Shown: in pieces, positions 21,113-32,247 of the stretch | Layout of the letters: every line of letters begins with the position of its first letter | How positions within the stretch are numbered: position 1 is the stretch's first letter | DNA from: Bifiguratus adelaidae | Taxonomy: Eukaryota > Mucoromycota > Endogonomycetes > Endogonales | Direction of reading: 5' to 3' | Length of the DNA: 64,000 nt | NCBI GenBank assembly: GCA_002261195.1 | Contig: MVBO01000003.1 | Span: forward strand, 216,143-280,142 | Position numbers and translations under genes: made by a program | Notes under the pieces: model-generated | What the model was told of the DNA's origin: nothing | Seen by the model: only the letters and a program-made list of their open reading frames with translations | Databases searched by the model: none

Positions 21113-24100
21113 TTACAAGCGCTGGCGAACAATGGCTGCAAGATACATCATCTTTTGTCTGGTCATTTCCTGCCCAGGCTGCGTGGAAAGTTGTTGTTGC
21201 ACCTCATCCACACGTTGCAGTACGGAGGGAAGGACTATGGCGTATGGTTGTGCAATTTCGAGATCCTTCATGGAACATTAGTATCCAATCAAGAAAGGTG
21301 ACATAATAGAGTAGCCGCACGAGCTTACCTGTGGATTAAGCGCTTGGAGGACATCAATCATCCAGGTCAGCCTCAAGTCAGTTTGTTGCCCCAGATCGAG
21401 ACTTAGATGATGCAATAAAGATAAGAGAACTGGTTGGCTTAGCTGGCAGTTGCCGCCAAACACAACTCCGGGGTCACATTTGCTGCACAGGCGTATAATC
21501 ACAGCTTGGTCGGCCGTTTGTAAAGCCTACGCAACACGGTTAGGCAAACCATACGGTTGGGTAAACTGCTCGATGTATACCTTTAGGAAGGCCTCCTCCC
21601 AGTCTCCTGCCATTGCCGCTTGGTCGACTTCTTGGTTGACTGCCACGAGATGGGGTGGCATCATGGGCTCAGCAAAAGTCAAGTTGGGGTTGAATGGCGT
21701 CCTAGGATGAAGCGGCTGTGGTTGAGAAGTCACTAAACCTGAGTTTCTTTGCATTTCCTGAAGCTGGCGTTTCATGTCCTCTATGGAACCCTGCATTTGT
21801 GCCATTATTTGCAATAAATTCGTCATTTGCGCTTGTTGCTGTTGAAGAGGCTCAAGCTTTGCGAGCAAGCGCTTCTCAAGATCTGCTGACATTTTTCGGA
21901 ACGCGTTATCGACGGCCGGGAACACAGCAAGTTGGATGCTATCGGTTATTGAGTCCATAGCTTCCCTGCTCAGCTTGCTATCTCCTTTAAGGGTGGGCAA
22001 ACTCTTTTGAACATGAAGTGCTACTGTCTGTTTAAGATTCGGAGTCAGCGAATTTTCACATTGACGCCTAACAAAACTGACCTTTGCTATCTTTTCCGTG
22101 CTTTGGTTTCCAAAAGCTTTTTCCACTTGAATGTTGGCTAATTCGGAAATGGCCGGCAAGACAGAGTTTTGAATTTCTTGCTTGATGATCTGTTCCAACA
22201 CCTTTTGGGTGTTATTGTTCAATGTGCTACACACATATCTCAGTAAAGTCTGTTGCCGCTGATTCTCCGCGTTTTGGTTTGCTTGTCGCTCATGCGCTAG
22301 TTGTTTCCCTGTTGATGTGTCGTTGGAGTCAATGCCACTAATCATGAAACGGGAGCAACACACTTACGATGCTGCTGCATCTCCCTTTGTACGATTTTAT
22401 CAACTCCTGCCAGAATCTCTCGTTCCAATTTCCGAAGGTTTTTGGCTAGTACCGCGCCTTCGACTTGGGAGTGGGAGTTCTCAGCCAATGACTCGCCTTC
22501 TTGCGGTAAAACAGGCGAATTGACCGTGGGTGACTTCACTCTTGCTTCCAAGATAGCGCCGTTCTCGTTGTTGCCCCGATGACGACCTTGCTTAACTTCC
22601 TTTGACCCGTTTACTGGCTTGCTTGTCGCCAGCAACGATTCATCGGCAACGGACGAGGAACTGCTGACATCGACGGAGCGCACCGGTGCTGATTCCATTA
22701 GCTCCTCTTCCTCATTGCCACTCGAGATATCAGGTACACTTGCTTGCTGCGCATCAGTCTCCGGACCTACCAGTGGCGATACGATAGGGGTCGGCGTTCT
22801 GATACCCAGCACTTGCTTGAGGGTTTTGTTTTTGTTCAGAGCCAATTTCTCCTTAAGCGGATCATCGTCCGCACGTGTTTGGCCATCTTTCAGAGTTGCA
22901 GAGTGCTCTGAGAGCCGCCGCTCCTTCAAGCGTTCGACACTAGCAATCACATCGCTTGTGGTTCCGGCTTCAATCAGATGCTCGGTGGATTCGGGTCCCG
23001 TTTCCTCATGGACGCTGTCAGACTTCTGAGCCAGAGATACCGTGGCAACATTCGCGGATGCGTCTTCGACTTCAATCACCGGTGCCATCTGCCAATCTTT
23101 TGGTTGTATAACATTGTAGGGAAGGTGGTACAAGCGAACAACTGTCTCTTGGAGTGCATAAAAGTCGAACTTGTCAGTTTTGCTTATCGTAGGTGTCCAA
23201 GCCAAGGAAATAGTCGGGTCTTTGACGAGAATTTCCGAAATATGCTGAAAGGCGATGGAAAGATTATCCGTAGTATCGGGCATATTGTTGTGGGATGCTA
23301 CGCGTTTACACAAGTCGGCATCGGATTCGTGGCTGGATGAGCGATTCGGTTCACCGACGTCAGCCCCCGCACCAGCTTGCAATGTGATGACAAAGACCGC
23401 CTCGCGGGAGCTATTTGCCACAAGCAGGGAGGGCACTTTTGGCTCAAACAAGATGGCATTAAATGACGCACTGGTATCCACAGACTGACATTTGAATTCC
23501 AGTTCTTGTACCGGTTCCACACGCGAACCCTCAAGATCCCAAAGCTGCAAGACCAGATTGCATTGCTTGCCTGCCAATATGTAACGAGCTGGACCGTTTG
23601 GCAAGGGAACGAAGGCGATGGAAGAATACTCAGAAGCGTTGCCATCGCCAGGAGAAGAGCGTATGCTGTGTACTTCCGTCAAACTCTCCAGAGACCAGAG
23701 AGATATCGAGGTTCCGAAAGCGATGGCAATAACAGAGCCGTCCGGAGAGAAAGTACAACTCTTTATTTCCTATCAGCGAACATAATGAATCAGTCCACTA
23801 TATGCAGGCATACGGACGTCCTACGTACCTGACCGGGAGAGATCTTTGCTATCCCGTCAACGCTATCGGTTGCTGTCAAGTCTACAGGATCTTTGCCCGA
23901 CAGCTTGTCCAGTTGCACAAGGTAGATGTTGTATTTGGTGGATATCAGCAATGTTCTTTCAACATTAGGATACCATCGAACAGTTGCGGCTGAGTCGCTT
24001 GCTGATGAACCGAACGAGATTAACGTGTCACAGCTAAGATTAACGTTAATGAGTGATGCTTTGGTCAAGTGCCTCAAAAATGTACCTGATTGCGCCATCT

Positions 24101-24277
24101 CCTGCAACGTTGACATTTGTTACTGTCACTGAGCCGCTATCATCAACTGTCGCAAGCAAACTGGTTGATTTTGAGGCCCCGAACTTGGGAGTGCCAATTG
24201 CCAAATCGATAATGGGGTGACTGAAAATTTTCAAAAGAGCTCGCGTGCCTCTTGGCTGGTATATGAGTCGCACCTTT
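21113..24277 (-). CDS. EDC4: EDC4-type enhancer of mRNA decapping (5' end lost in gap)
   Basis: Seven exons are readable (24086-24277, 24033-23829, 23769-22368, 22308-22082, 22027-21581, 21526-21329, 21265-21113). The N-terminal half is WD40-like, containing TRALLKIFSHPIIDLAIG and SCTFSPDGSVIAIAFGTSISLWSL. A long Ser/Glu-rich linker precedes a coiled-coil stretch (about KNLRKLEREI to QQQQAQMTNLLQIM). The C-terminal alpha-helical domain holds the family's CDPGVVFG and QLSQPVLLSLLHHLS. EDC4 (Ge-1/Hedls) scaffolds the decapping enzyme in P-bodies. Intron 21527-21580 is required because a TAG otherwise interrupts the frame and the spliced WEEAFLKALQTADQ matches the family. Intron 22028-22081 is 54 nt and stop-free and may be optional. 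The start is missing at the run of Ns. Confidence 0.9.
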
Positions 24278-24287
24278 NNNNNNNNNN
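24278..24287. other. Assembly gap (10 N)
   Basis: Ten undetermined bases. They fall within the 5' part of EDC4 and about 90 bp upstream of the MGA2-like start codon, so both gene starts are uncertain and the true gap length is unknown. Confidence 0.98.
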
Positions 24288-24376
24288 TAGCGCCATCAGA
24301 GATACCAGACGATGTGTCAAGGTAAGAACAAGGCTGTTTGTGGTCAGACAAGTATTCATCGGGATCTAGTACGACA

Positions 24377-27300
24377 ATGTCATCCTCAGACGATGCTTCA
24401 CCTCCCTTTCAAATTAGAGTCCTCGGATTGCCACCTTCTGGAGCAAAGTCCCGCGTGGAAACGCAGATTAAACTCTGTCTGCAGCTGGTTACCCCTAGCG
24501 GAGATAAGGCTGCAGGCTTGTGGTCTTGGTTGCGTGTACCAGATCATATGATTGGTAAGGAGAGGAAGAAGAAGGCAAGCGAGAAAGTTGGTGTCGGCAA
24601 TACAAAAGATCAGCAAATCTTGGAATTGGAAGCGGGAGTCATTTGTGCCAGCGATACTGAAAAGAAGGTGATCACTTGCGTTGGTTGTGTCATGCGAGAA
24701 CGGAAACGAACGCAGCGCAAGAAGGACTTCAAGGGCAAACCAGGAGATGGTTTCAGCAGCCGCGCAGGTTCACCTACAAGTACAAATCCATCCGTATCAC
24801 ATACGCCCATTCCGACGCCCACTCCTACGCGTGGTTCTACGCCGGCGGAACAGGATGGTGAGGCTATGGACGGAGAAGACATGCCAGGTACTGGCGTGAC
24901 CACACCGAGTTGTACAGCTCCAAATTCTCCCAACAGTATATGTATGCCGGATTCCATTTCTTCCAAACGCACGAAGGAGCTTTCGCCATCTCTTTTAGCC
25001 GATCCAAACTTACCCCACGAACAACGCCGCATTCTCCTGCTGAACTCTCCCGATTTGGTGGATTTCACTTCTGGCAATGTCATTTTACCTACACGGATCA
25101 CATGCTACTGCCGACATCACAATGAGAAGGTTGGCTTTTGCGTCGTATTTGGCATGCGCGATTACCAAGGTCGACTTGTTGCGTCCGGCATTAGTCCGCC
25201 CATAATGATCACAGATGATCACAAGAGCACCCGAGGAAATCGTAAACGTGCACGCGTTGACTACGAAGAACAAGCTGAAATCGCAGAATTGGAGGAGAAG
25301 CTGGCGGATAACAAGAACAACCGAAAGAACGGCAAGAGAAGGAGCAACACATCGCGGTCCAGTAGCGCTCATAATAGCGATGATGGCTATCCTGTACCCG
25401 CCGAAAGCACGAGTACAGGGAGCTCGACCATTGCTTCTTCTCTCGGCATGACGCCCTATTCGGAATCCAAGTCAAGTCATCCCAAAAACATCATCATTCC
25501 ACCTGCTAACTCTGCCTCCTCTCGTCCGCTAAGCGCAGTTACCTCTCCCGCCACGACTCCATTGACATCAGAGCCGCCATCATTTGCTTGCATGACAATT
25601 CCTCATTCCTTCGAAGAAAGTGGATTACCGGAGGTTTCCAAAGCTAGTCTAAGTGGTACCCGACCTGATATACAAGATTCTGTCGCAGCTTTTCTGAGAT
25701 CGCAACATTCACAGCAGCAAGTTCTCAAGCAAGATCCGCTCTTTAATGATCGTTCCGACTCCTCAATGACTGGCTACACGTCCGCTCTTCATGGTCAACC
25801 TCAGGGCTCATTACCGCCGAGTCAACATAATCAATTGACCTCACAGCAGCTGGAAATGCTTCAAGCATTGCATCAACGAGCAGTGAAGCAAGGAGCTTGG
25901 TCTCAAGCGCGATCTGAACACGAGGCACCTCATAATATGCTGAATGGACAGGCCCGGTCCACACCCACGCTTCAACGGCTGATACCATGCGAAGGTCCAA
26001 CGCATGGAGGCAGTTCTGTTACCATTCTTGGCTCGGGCTTTTATGAAGGTCTTATCGTCCTGTTTGGCGACAATTCTGCCATTCAAACGCACTACTGGTC
26101 TTCGAATACGCTAGTCTGCACCCTGCCACCGTCTCCGACTCCTGGTCCGGTAGTGGTCAGCTTCAAGCAACATCCCATTTCGCTCGTAGGCGGCAATGAA
26201 GTTGTACTCTTCACATATTATGATGAGTCAGATCGAGCGCTCATTGAGCTTGCGTTGCAAGTTGTGGGACTGAAGATGACGGGTAAACTGGAGGACGCTC
26301 GTCGTGTGGCTATGCGCATCGTTGGTGCTGGAGCCGGAGCCGTTCAGCAGGCGAATAGTACGCAAAGCGGCGATAATTCTGCCAATGGCCGATCACGCTC
26401 AATGTCGCAAGGCACTGGGCTCGCTAATGCAGTCATTGGGGGCAGCGGATCCACACTTCGAGATGACAAATTGGAGACACAGGTCATTCAAGCTCTTCGT
26501 AGTCTTCGTTATCTCGACACGTCCTACAATGTTGACCTTTCTTTAACAAACTCTCAAGGTCAAACCATGTTGCATCTGGCCGTCATGCAAGGGTTTGAAG
26601 CCTTGGTAGGTGTGCTCCTTCAGCTCGACTGTCATCCCGACCGACGTGATCACAATGGCTTCACTGCGCTTCATTTTGCGGCTATTCACAATCGAAAGTC
26701 CATTGCTGACTGCTTGATCGAAGGTGGCGCCACGTGCCGCATCTACAGCTTCGATGGTAAAGATCCAGTACAGACGGCGTGCGATTACGGTCATTACGAC
26801 TTAGCCGATTGGCTCGAGAATTATGCGGAGGAAAGTATTGCAAGCAGCTACTTTGCCGATGAAGGCGCAAATGACGGCGACGTTGAGAGCCATTCAGAAG
26901 GCGAAGACGAGGAAGAAGATGCTTCCGTGGGGCTGCGCAGGAATTGCTCCTTCCCCAGCTTCCCTGTGATGCCAATGACGCCACAACCACGGCGAAGTTC
27001 TGTGCCAATCGTAAATTGGATCACACCAAAACCAGGCACCGATGAGTTGGCATCGGACATCGAACTGGAAGTCAGCGACTCGGAATTTGATGCAGTTCCC
27101 ATGGTAATTCAAGCCAAGGTGCCCACGTCAACGCCAACTACGCCTAGAGTGATTTCGGCCATGCAATCACCCTTACTGAAGCCACGGCAAGATATCGACG
27201 CGGCCGAGACTTGGTTCAACTGGCTCCTTCTACAGCTCATCAATCCCCCTCGTTCCCTCCTCGCACATCCAAAGATGGCACCCATCAAGGACATCCTCGA

Positions 27301-27838
27301 GTCTCATCTTCCGGAGAAGTATGCGCAGTATATGCAAACCGATTACAACCCAGCTATGCCGATCCCACCTATGCCAAGTATACGTATGGAGGTTGATGAA
27401 TTTGTCGAAGACTTTTGGCACAATTGGACCGAGATGCTTGGTGGCTGGGGCGTCACTGGCATGAGCAAGCTTCAAAAACCACCGTTCGTGCGCCGAACTG
27501 TCAAGAACAAGGCACCAAGATCACGGAGAAAGAGCGCCTCTCAGCATGCACTCACTACCCTTTATCCTGCTCGCAAATCTCATCACTCCCTTCATCCTAC
27601 CTCCCAAGATCAAGCATCTGCCAGTACGTCTGCCGATACCAATGCCGCCCTCATGCATCCTCCCAATCTCGCTTTAACCGATGAGGAGACCTATCTCTGT
27701 CACAGAGAGCACTACAAGTCCTTGAAGAATGACAAGCGATTATGGATGTTTTGGCTGCCCATGATGTGCTTGATGCTCACATACTGGCTTTTCTCAAGTC
27801 TCAGAACTTGGGCCGGATTCCTTGTTCGTAGATGGTAA
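24377..27838 (+). CDS. MGA2: MGA2/SPT23-type membrane-tethered transcription activator
   Basis: Single exon, 1153 residues from the first ATG after the gap. Near the N-terminus, FQIRVLGLPPSGAKSRVETQIKLCL opens the conserved DNA-binding-like region, which ends near VGFCVVFGMRDYQGR. A low-complexity Ser/Thr/Pro region follows. An IPT/TIG domain (about residues 535-620, with PCEGPTHGGSSVTILGSGFYEG) is followed by ankyrin repeats (GQTMLHLAVMQGFEALV, GFTALHFAAIHNRKSIA). Near the C-terminus there is one transmembrane helix, FWLPMMCLMLTYWLFSSL. In yeast, Mga2 and Spt23 sit in the ER membrane as dimers that sense lipid packing; proteasomal clipping releases the N-terminal part to activate OLE1. The 5' end could extend toward the gap, but a TAA lies in frame at 24323. 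Confidence 0.92.
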   Translation: MSSSDDASPPFQIRVLGLPPSGAKSRVETQIKLCLQLVTPSGDKAAGLWSWLRVPDHMIGKERKKKASEKVGVGNTKDQQILELEAGVICASDTEKKVITCVGCVMRERKRTQRKKDFKGKPGDGFSSRAGSPTSTNPSVSHTPIPTPTPTRGSTPAEQDGEAMDGEDMPGTGVTTPSCTAPNSPNSICMPDSISSKRTKELSPSLLADPNLPHEQRRILLLNSPDLVDFTSGNVILPTRITCYCRHHNEKVGFCVVFGMRDYQGRLVASGISPPIMITDDHKSTRGNRKRARVDYEEQAEIAELEEKLADNKNNRKNGKRRSNTSRSSSAHNSDDGYPVPAESTSTGSSTIASSLGMTPYSESKSSHPKNIIIPPANSASSRPLSAVTSPATTPLTSEPPSFACMTIPHSFEESGLPEVSKASLSGTRPDIQDSVAAFLRSQHSQQQVLKQDPLFNDRSDSSMTGYTSALHGQPQGSLPPSQHNQLTSQQLEMLQALHQRAVKQGAWSQARSEHEAPHNMLNGQARSTPTLQRLIPCEGPTHGGSSVTILGSGFYEGLIVLFGDNSAIQTHYWSSNTLVCTLPPSPTPGPVVVSFKQHPISLVGGNEVVLFTYYDESDRALIELALQVVGLKMTGKLEDARRVAMRIVGAGAGAVQQANSTQSGDNSANGRSRSMSQGTGLANAVIGGSGSTLRDDKLETQVIQALRSLRYLDTSYNVDLSLTNSQGQTMLHLAVMQGFEALVGVLLQLDCHPDRRDHNGFTALHFAAIHNRKSIADCLIEGGATCRIYSFDGKDPVQTACDYGHYDLADWLENYAEESIASSYFADEGANDGDVESHSEGEDEEEDASVGLRRNCSFPSFPVMPMTPQPRRSSVPIVNWITPKPGTDELASDIELEVSDSEFDAVPMVIQAKVPTSTPTTPRVISAMQSPLLKPRQDIDAAETWFNWLLLQLINPPRSLLAHPKMAPIKDILESHLPEKYAQYMQTDYNPAMPIPPMPSIRMEVDEFVEDFWHNWTEMLGGWGVTGMSKLQKPPFVRRTVKNKAPRSRRKSASQHALTTLYPARKSHHSLHPTSQDQASASTSADTNAALMHPPNLALTDEETYLCHREHYKSLKNDKRLWMFWLPMMCLMLTYWLFSSLRTWAGFLVRRW

Positions 27839-27973
27839 ACAACTCTGTACATGAATCAATACAATAGTTTTCAATGGTATCCATGGCTGAATTTGATGTC
27901 CTGTAGGCAACTCCCTTCCGCTTCTCCGCTGCAAAGTGCGGGGAAAGTTCCGTATTGGGCAACCCTTCCTTTG

Positions 27974-28997
27974 ATGCCAGACCCATCCATTTACACGACG
28001 AGTCCGCCGCACAGCCTTTCCAAGCCTGCCAAAGTCATCCTTGTCCTCGTGGGGCTCTTGGTACTTGCTAATGTATACACTCTTTTCCACGCGGCGTTCG
28101 TCGGACGTCCCTTCTCACCACAAGTAGATGATGAACATAGTTTATGCAGGATACCCTCTAGTGAGCACGACACTGATCTGATACCCTGGGTGGCATGCAT
28201 GGCCAAGAAACAGGCAAGAACTACCTCTTGCCATCCACCTAGACTTGCTCATAAGCGTTCCTTAGGTTGTCAATTCTCCCAAGTTTATGTATGGCTACGG
28301 CGCCAAAGATATTCGATTCCCTGTACGCGATCCACACGGCACCTCCGAAAAGGTCATGCAAGTCTTGTACCCCAAGGACTCGATCAATCCCTTATCGGGC
28401 CGTGTAGGCGGGGTCGGCTTTTACACCATTGGGATGCCCAAAGGCCAGGCAGCCTACATTGAGTACCAGGTTCTCTTTGCACCCCATTTTCAATGGGTCA
28501 AGGGTGGAAAGTTGCCTGGATTGTGGATGGGTACCTTGGAATGTAGCGGAGGAAACAAGGCTTTGGACTGTGCGTCGGTACGACTCATGTGGCGAGCGAA
28601 TGGACAAGGTGAAACCTATCTCTATGTTCCGAGAGATCAGCAAGATGCCGAATTGTTGAGTATGCCGCCAAAGACGGTGGCGGATACCGTCTATGGCATT
28701 AGCTTGGCTAGAGGTGCTTGGTATTTCAAGCAAGGCGATTGGACAAGGATGGGCATTTACGTCAAGATGAATGATGTGGGCCAAAAGAATGGTCTATTGA
28801 AGGTGTGGTGCGATGATGTGCTGGTGACCACATTTGATCGGATGGTATGGCGGACGTCAGAAGAGCTCGGTGTGGATGGTATCATGTTTGATACCTTTTT
28901 CGGAGGGAGTCATCCCGGATTTGAAGCTCAAGAGGATTCGTATACCTATTTCAAGGATCTTGTCGTTTCCAACTCTATCCCTTCTCGGCTGCTTTGA
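27974..28997 (+). CDS. Membrane-anchored polysaccharide lyase family 14-like protein
   Basis: Two exons (27974-28213, 28266-28997) give 323 residues. A single transmembrane segment (about residues 17-35, VILVLVGLLVLANVYTLF) near the N-terminus makes a type II anchor. The ectodomain contains GVGFYTIGMP, VKGGKLPGLWMG, CSGG and SVRLMWRANGQGETYLY, the PL14 pattern found in alginate and glucuronan lyases, which cleave uronic-acid glycans by beta-elimination. Substrate is not inferable. The ATG at 27974 is chosen because it begins just before the anchor; an in-frame ATG lies upstream at 27895. The intron appears to use a GC donor (gcaaga); a GT donor at about 28190 is a possible alternative that removes eight residues. 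It begins 135 bp after the MGA2-like stop. Confidence 0.82.
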
Positions 28998-29192
28998 CCT
29001 CTACCTCTACTTTAGAGGCGCCCGAGGATTTGCATGTAATTGTTTGTACTGAAGAACGAATTATACTACTCCATTGGCACATATTTGACATGGGAGAACT
29101 ACGGGCTAGGACACTGAACAGCGGGAACATAACATATGCGTGCCTTGTGTGGGGCTCAAACAAACTCATACACTGAAGCTACTGCCTGGATA

Positions 29193-30579
29193 TTACTGTC
29201 TGCCTTTTCTAGCCTTTCTTGCCTTTCCTGGAGAAGCATGTTTGGGCACATTGGCATGTTGCATTTGTTTACCAACGAAACGTGCCGCTGCTTGAATATC
29301 CGAAGCATGCTCTCCGCCGATGGAAGCCTTGCTCACCGCGTTCAAATTGCCAGGACGGATTGGAATGACCGTGTTGTATTCGGGGTCACAATCAATCTGG
29401 ATCCAGTCAATGAGTGTCTCCAGGTAGGTGGCATTGCCCCAGGTAGTGGACTTGATTGGACCACCGGCCCAATAGTAGTTGGCAAATCCACCATCCCAGA
29501 TCCCGAATTGGATTTGAGAGGGATCGACGGGCCAAAAGTAGTCGCCGTTGGCTTGCTTGTTGTCTGACTTGTACACTGTGCGGACAAGTTGGCCATCCAC
29601 GTACCAAGAGAGGTAGTTCCAAGCCCATTCGAAGCGATAAGTGTGGTAACCTGTGGCGACACCACCACCATTGGGAAGCCAAGGGTACTGGTCGGCACCA
29701 CCGGCAGCCCTTCCCTCGTCCTACCAGTTGGTCTCGAATTGATTGGGTCGGGGACCGGGGCAAATCTCAACGTCGATCTCATCGGCCGAGGCAGACATGG
29801 AGTTGAGAGCGGTAGCCGTTCCATCCACAGGGTTGGCCTTCATGCGCACTGTCACGTTTCCGTATTGCATGAGAAAAGCAAAGGATAGGGTGGATGCGAG
29901 AGCTGGCTCCAGCTGTTTACCGATCGCGTCGTACTTTGGCTTCAAGAAACGCATGCTTAAAAGACCGTGTGCGACCTTATAGGCTTTGGGTGTACCGGAG
30001 AGATTGAGGATGTCGACATCCGTCCCGGCTGGATACCAGTCGGAGGCCTCAATGATCTTTGTGTTGTGAAAGTTTTCGCGGTACGATCGGCATACGTTCT
30101 GAACAATAGGTGGGTTAGATTCGCGTGTGCTTCCTCCAGTCGACCTTGTCTTCTTACCTTGACAGCCGGAACATCTGGCTTGTACTGACTGCGGTTCACG
30201 GTAGGTGTTGCCGAAGGCGTGGTTAAGGTAGAGGACGCCTTGGTCGTGGTGGTTTTCTGAGCCACCATAGACTTGGTAGTACTAGACGAAGTACCATGAG
30301 GAGGACTCAAACAGATGGTGGCGTAATCGTGCAAATTGCTGGCATCCGTCTTGAGGAAAGGATTCCAGACGTAGATGTTGTGTTTCGTAATATGATTGGT
30401 ATGCGTGATCGAAGAGACCGTATCGGAACGCTAAACGTGGATAAGTAGAGTTCGTCAAGACAAAACGCGCGCGCACTCCTTACCTTGATCTTGTATTGCT
30501 TTGCGCATGTCAACTTGGGCTGTGTCACTGCTTCTGCACAGAGCGCGAGAGCCCAAACCGCACATAGAGAAAGCTTCAT
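29193..30579 (-). CDS. Secreted LysM plus GH16 (Crh-like) protein, interrupted by in-frame TAG
   Basis: Three exons (30484-30579, 30158-30430, 29193-30098) span 425 codons. A signal peptide (about residues 1-18) is followed by a LysM module beginning CAKQYKIK and ending near NLHDYATICLSPP, which in this family binds chitin or glucan. A Ser/Thr linker leads to a GH16 domain with catalytic motif DEIDVE, then TNW-stop-DEG, YHTYRFEW and WYVDGQLVRTVY, the pattern of Crh-type transglycosylases that join chitin to beta-glucan. The TAG at 29721-29723 falls where the family has an aromatic residue (TNYF/TNWY). Homology continues in the same frame for 176 codons after it. A sequencing error, a recent null allele or readthrough are all possible. 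The C-terminus is basic (GKARKARKGRQ) rather than a GPI signal. Confidence 0.82.
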
Positions 30580-31162
30580 GATGGATCGAATGACGGTAAG
30601 GGGACGACTTCAAGGCGCACGGTCGCAAACAAGACCACTCGTGTCGAGTGAGAGAGAAGAAAGAAAGAATCGAAGAGTGAGAACAAACAGACCATTGGGG
30701 TACAGCAAGTGTCAAGGAAATGCCATTGTGTTTGTGTAACGAGGGAATGTTTGGTATTCTCTTCATCAAATAACCGGTTTGCTTTGGAACAGTGATCGGC
30801 AGCACACAGAGAGAGGGTAAGAGGTGCAAGAGCATTCAGGAAGGAAGAATGGAAGGAGTGAGAGATGTGTCAAGTGCCCGCACTCTTAACAACCACGGTC
30901 TCCATCACACTCCCACATTCAACACTGCATGCCATATAATAAGCTCTGTATCACTCAGTGCGACGGGAACAAGAGACCACGCATGGGATTGATCTAGCGC
31001 GCCTGGATGCACTTGGCTATAATTGGACATGTTGGCAGTTAGTGCGAGCGCGCGCGTTACACTCCAAGGGACTTTTACATGTGCTATAAATATGCGACCA
31101 GGAGCAAGCTCTCTCTCGCTCTCCTTCCTTTATTCCATCCCACCCCCCTTCCCGTCCTTTTC
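30580..31162. promoter_or_regulatory. Divergent intergenic region with TATA box and CT tracts
   Basis: 583 bp between two divergent surface-protein genes. On the plus strand TATAAATA at 31085-31092 lies 71 bp before the MAG-like ATG, followed by a pyrimidine tract at about 31109-31160. On the minus strand a long purine run (about 30648-30690) gives the transcript of the LysM-GH16 gene a CT-rich leader. Both are usual fungal core-promoter features. Confidence 0.6.
31085..31092 (+). promoter_or_regulatory. TATA box of the MAG-like gene
   Basis: TATAAATA 71 bp upstream of the start codon at 31163, followed by a CT-rich tract typical of fungal leaders. Confidence 0.6.
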
Positions 31163-32077
31163 ATGCGTTGGCTGTTCCTTCTCTCCACGCTGGTCGTTGG
31201 AGTTTTAGCAATGTCTTCAGATCATCCATCACAATCTTTACACCATCTTGTGTCTCAAGCACCTTCGCCAACGCACAAACATCATGATCATACGACGGAT
31301 CCACCGACCGTGACAACAGACTCGAGTGTGACATCTTCACCGAGTCCAAACGCAGGACGGACGGCTCAGATCACGTCGGATACAGACTTTTGCATGTTTT
31401 TACCACCTCAACCAGGCGAAATCGTAGCGAATGATGAGTGGGATGCCTTGGGGTTCTGCACCAAAGCCAACAATAACGCCTCCGGTGCGAGATTGTTGCC
31501 CAACAATTTCATTACATCCGCACAGTATGTATCAGCATAGGTTGAACCCGAGCTACCTTTGAGGACTGACGCCTGGCTGCAGTTTTGCCAGGGGAGACAA
31601 TTATGTGCAGGTGACAGGACTGTTTGATGTGAATGCCTACCAAATGAATGCGTCTGATCCTGGTGGTCAATTCGATACACGTGCCCCTGCGGGAGCTAGC
31701 TGTGCTGGATATCTGTCCTTTGTCAATCTCATTGAGCCTTCAGAAGGACGGTATTGCATCAAATGTTGCAATGGACCAAATCATGCGTCCAATGCCATGT
31801 GCGGTACTGGCCGGTAAGTTGCCCTCTCCAGGGGATGTCTGGCAGTCATTCATATGTATTTAGATCACAAGATGGCTGCCCCAAGATCATTCCAGGCGAT
31901 TACAGTGGCTCACTGGCTGCCGTGAGCGGACGCAATGGCTCTCTATCCAACGACGTCACCAATGCGTCCTCCTCTTCAACTTCGTCCACGTCATTGGGTA
32001 CCTCACCCGTACCATGGCACTCGATGATCTTCGCATGCATGGTCTTTGTCATAGTGATGAGAAAATCGATCGTGTAG
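31163..32077 (+). CDS. Macrophage-activating-glycoprotein-like secreted protein, probably GPI-anchored
   Basis: Three exons (31163-31524, 31583-31813, 31864-32077) encode 268 residues. A signal peptide (FLLSTLVVGVLA) is followed by a His/Ser/Thr/Pro-rich stretch of about 55 residues, then a Cys-containing domain with DFCMFLPPQPGE, NNFITSAHFARGDNYVQVTG, GASCAGYLSFVNLIEP and RYCIKCCNG...GCPKIIPGDYS. I recognise these strings from the fungal family often annotated as macrophage-activating glycoprotein, common in basidiomycetes; its biochemical role is unknown. The C-terminus is Ser/Thr-rich and ends in a short hydrophobic tail, consistent with GPI attachment. The intron 1 junction recreates the conserved SAHF. 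The upstream TATA box suggests a strongly regulated gene. Confidence 0.85.
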
Positions 32078-32247
32078 AGCAAATCTATTATTTTAAAAAA
32101 CCAAACCACAATGGCCTTGTTTCACTCGCGCGCGCATTGGCCCAGAAAATTCATGCAGAGCGCGGGATCAGGTGTTCGCGCATTATCCATAGCGCGCAGT
32201 CTCGCTACTCGTTGCCTATTTCCTTCCCCTTGAACCTAACGGTCATT

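Noticed and set aside
24321-24346. A 26-nt GT-AG intron (gtaaga...gtcag) upstream of the MGA2 start
   Set aside because: Too short for any intron seen here, and it would only extend the protein into the gap.
29721-29771. A 51-nt GT-AG intron (gttgag...ggtag) that would remove the TAG from the GH16 gene
   Set aside because: It would delete the second catalytic Glu of DEIDVE and the conserved TNW segment, so it would not yield an active or family-like enzyme.
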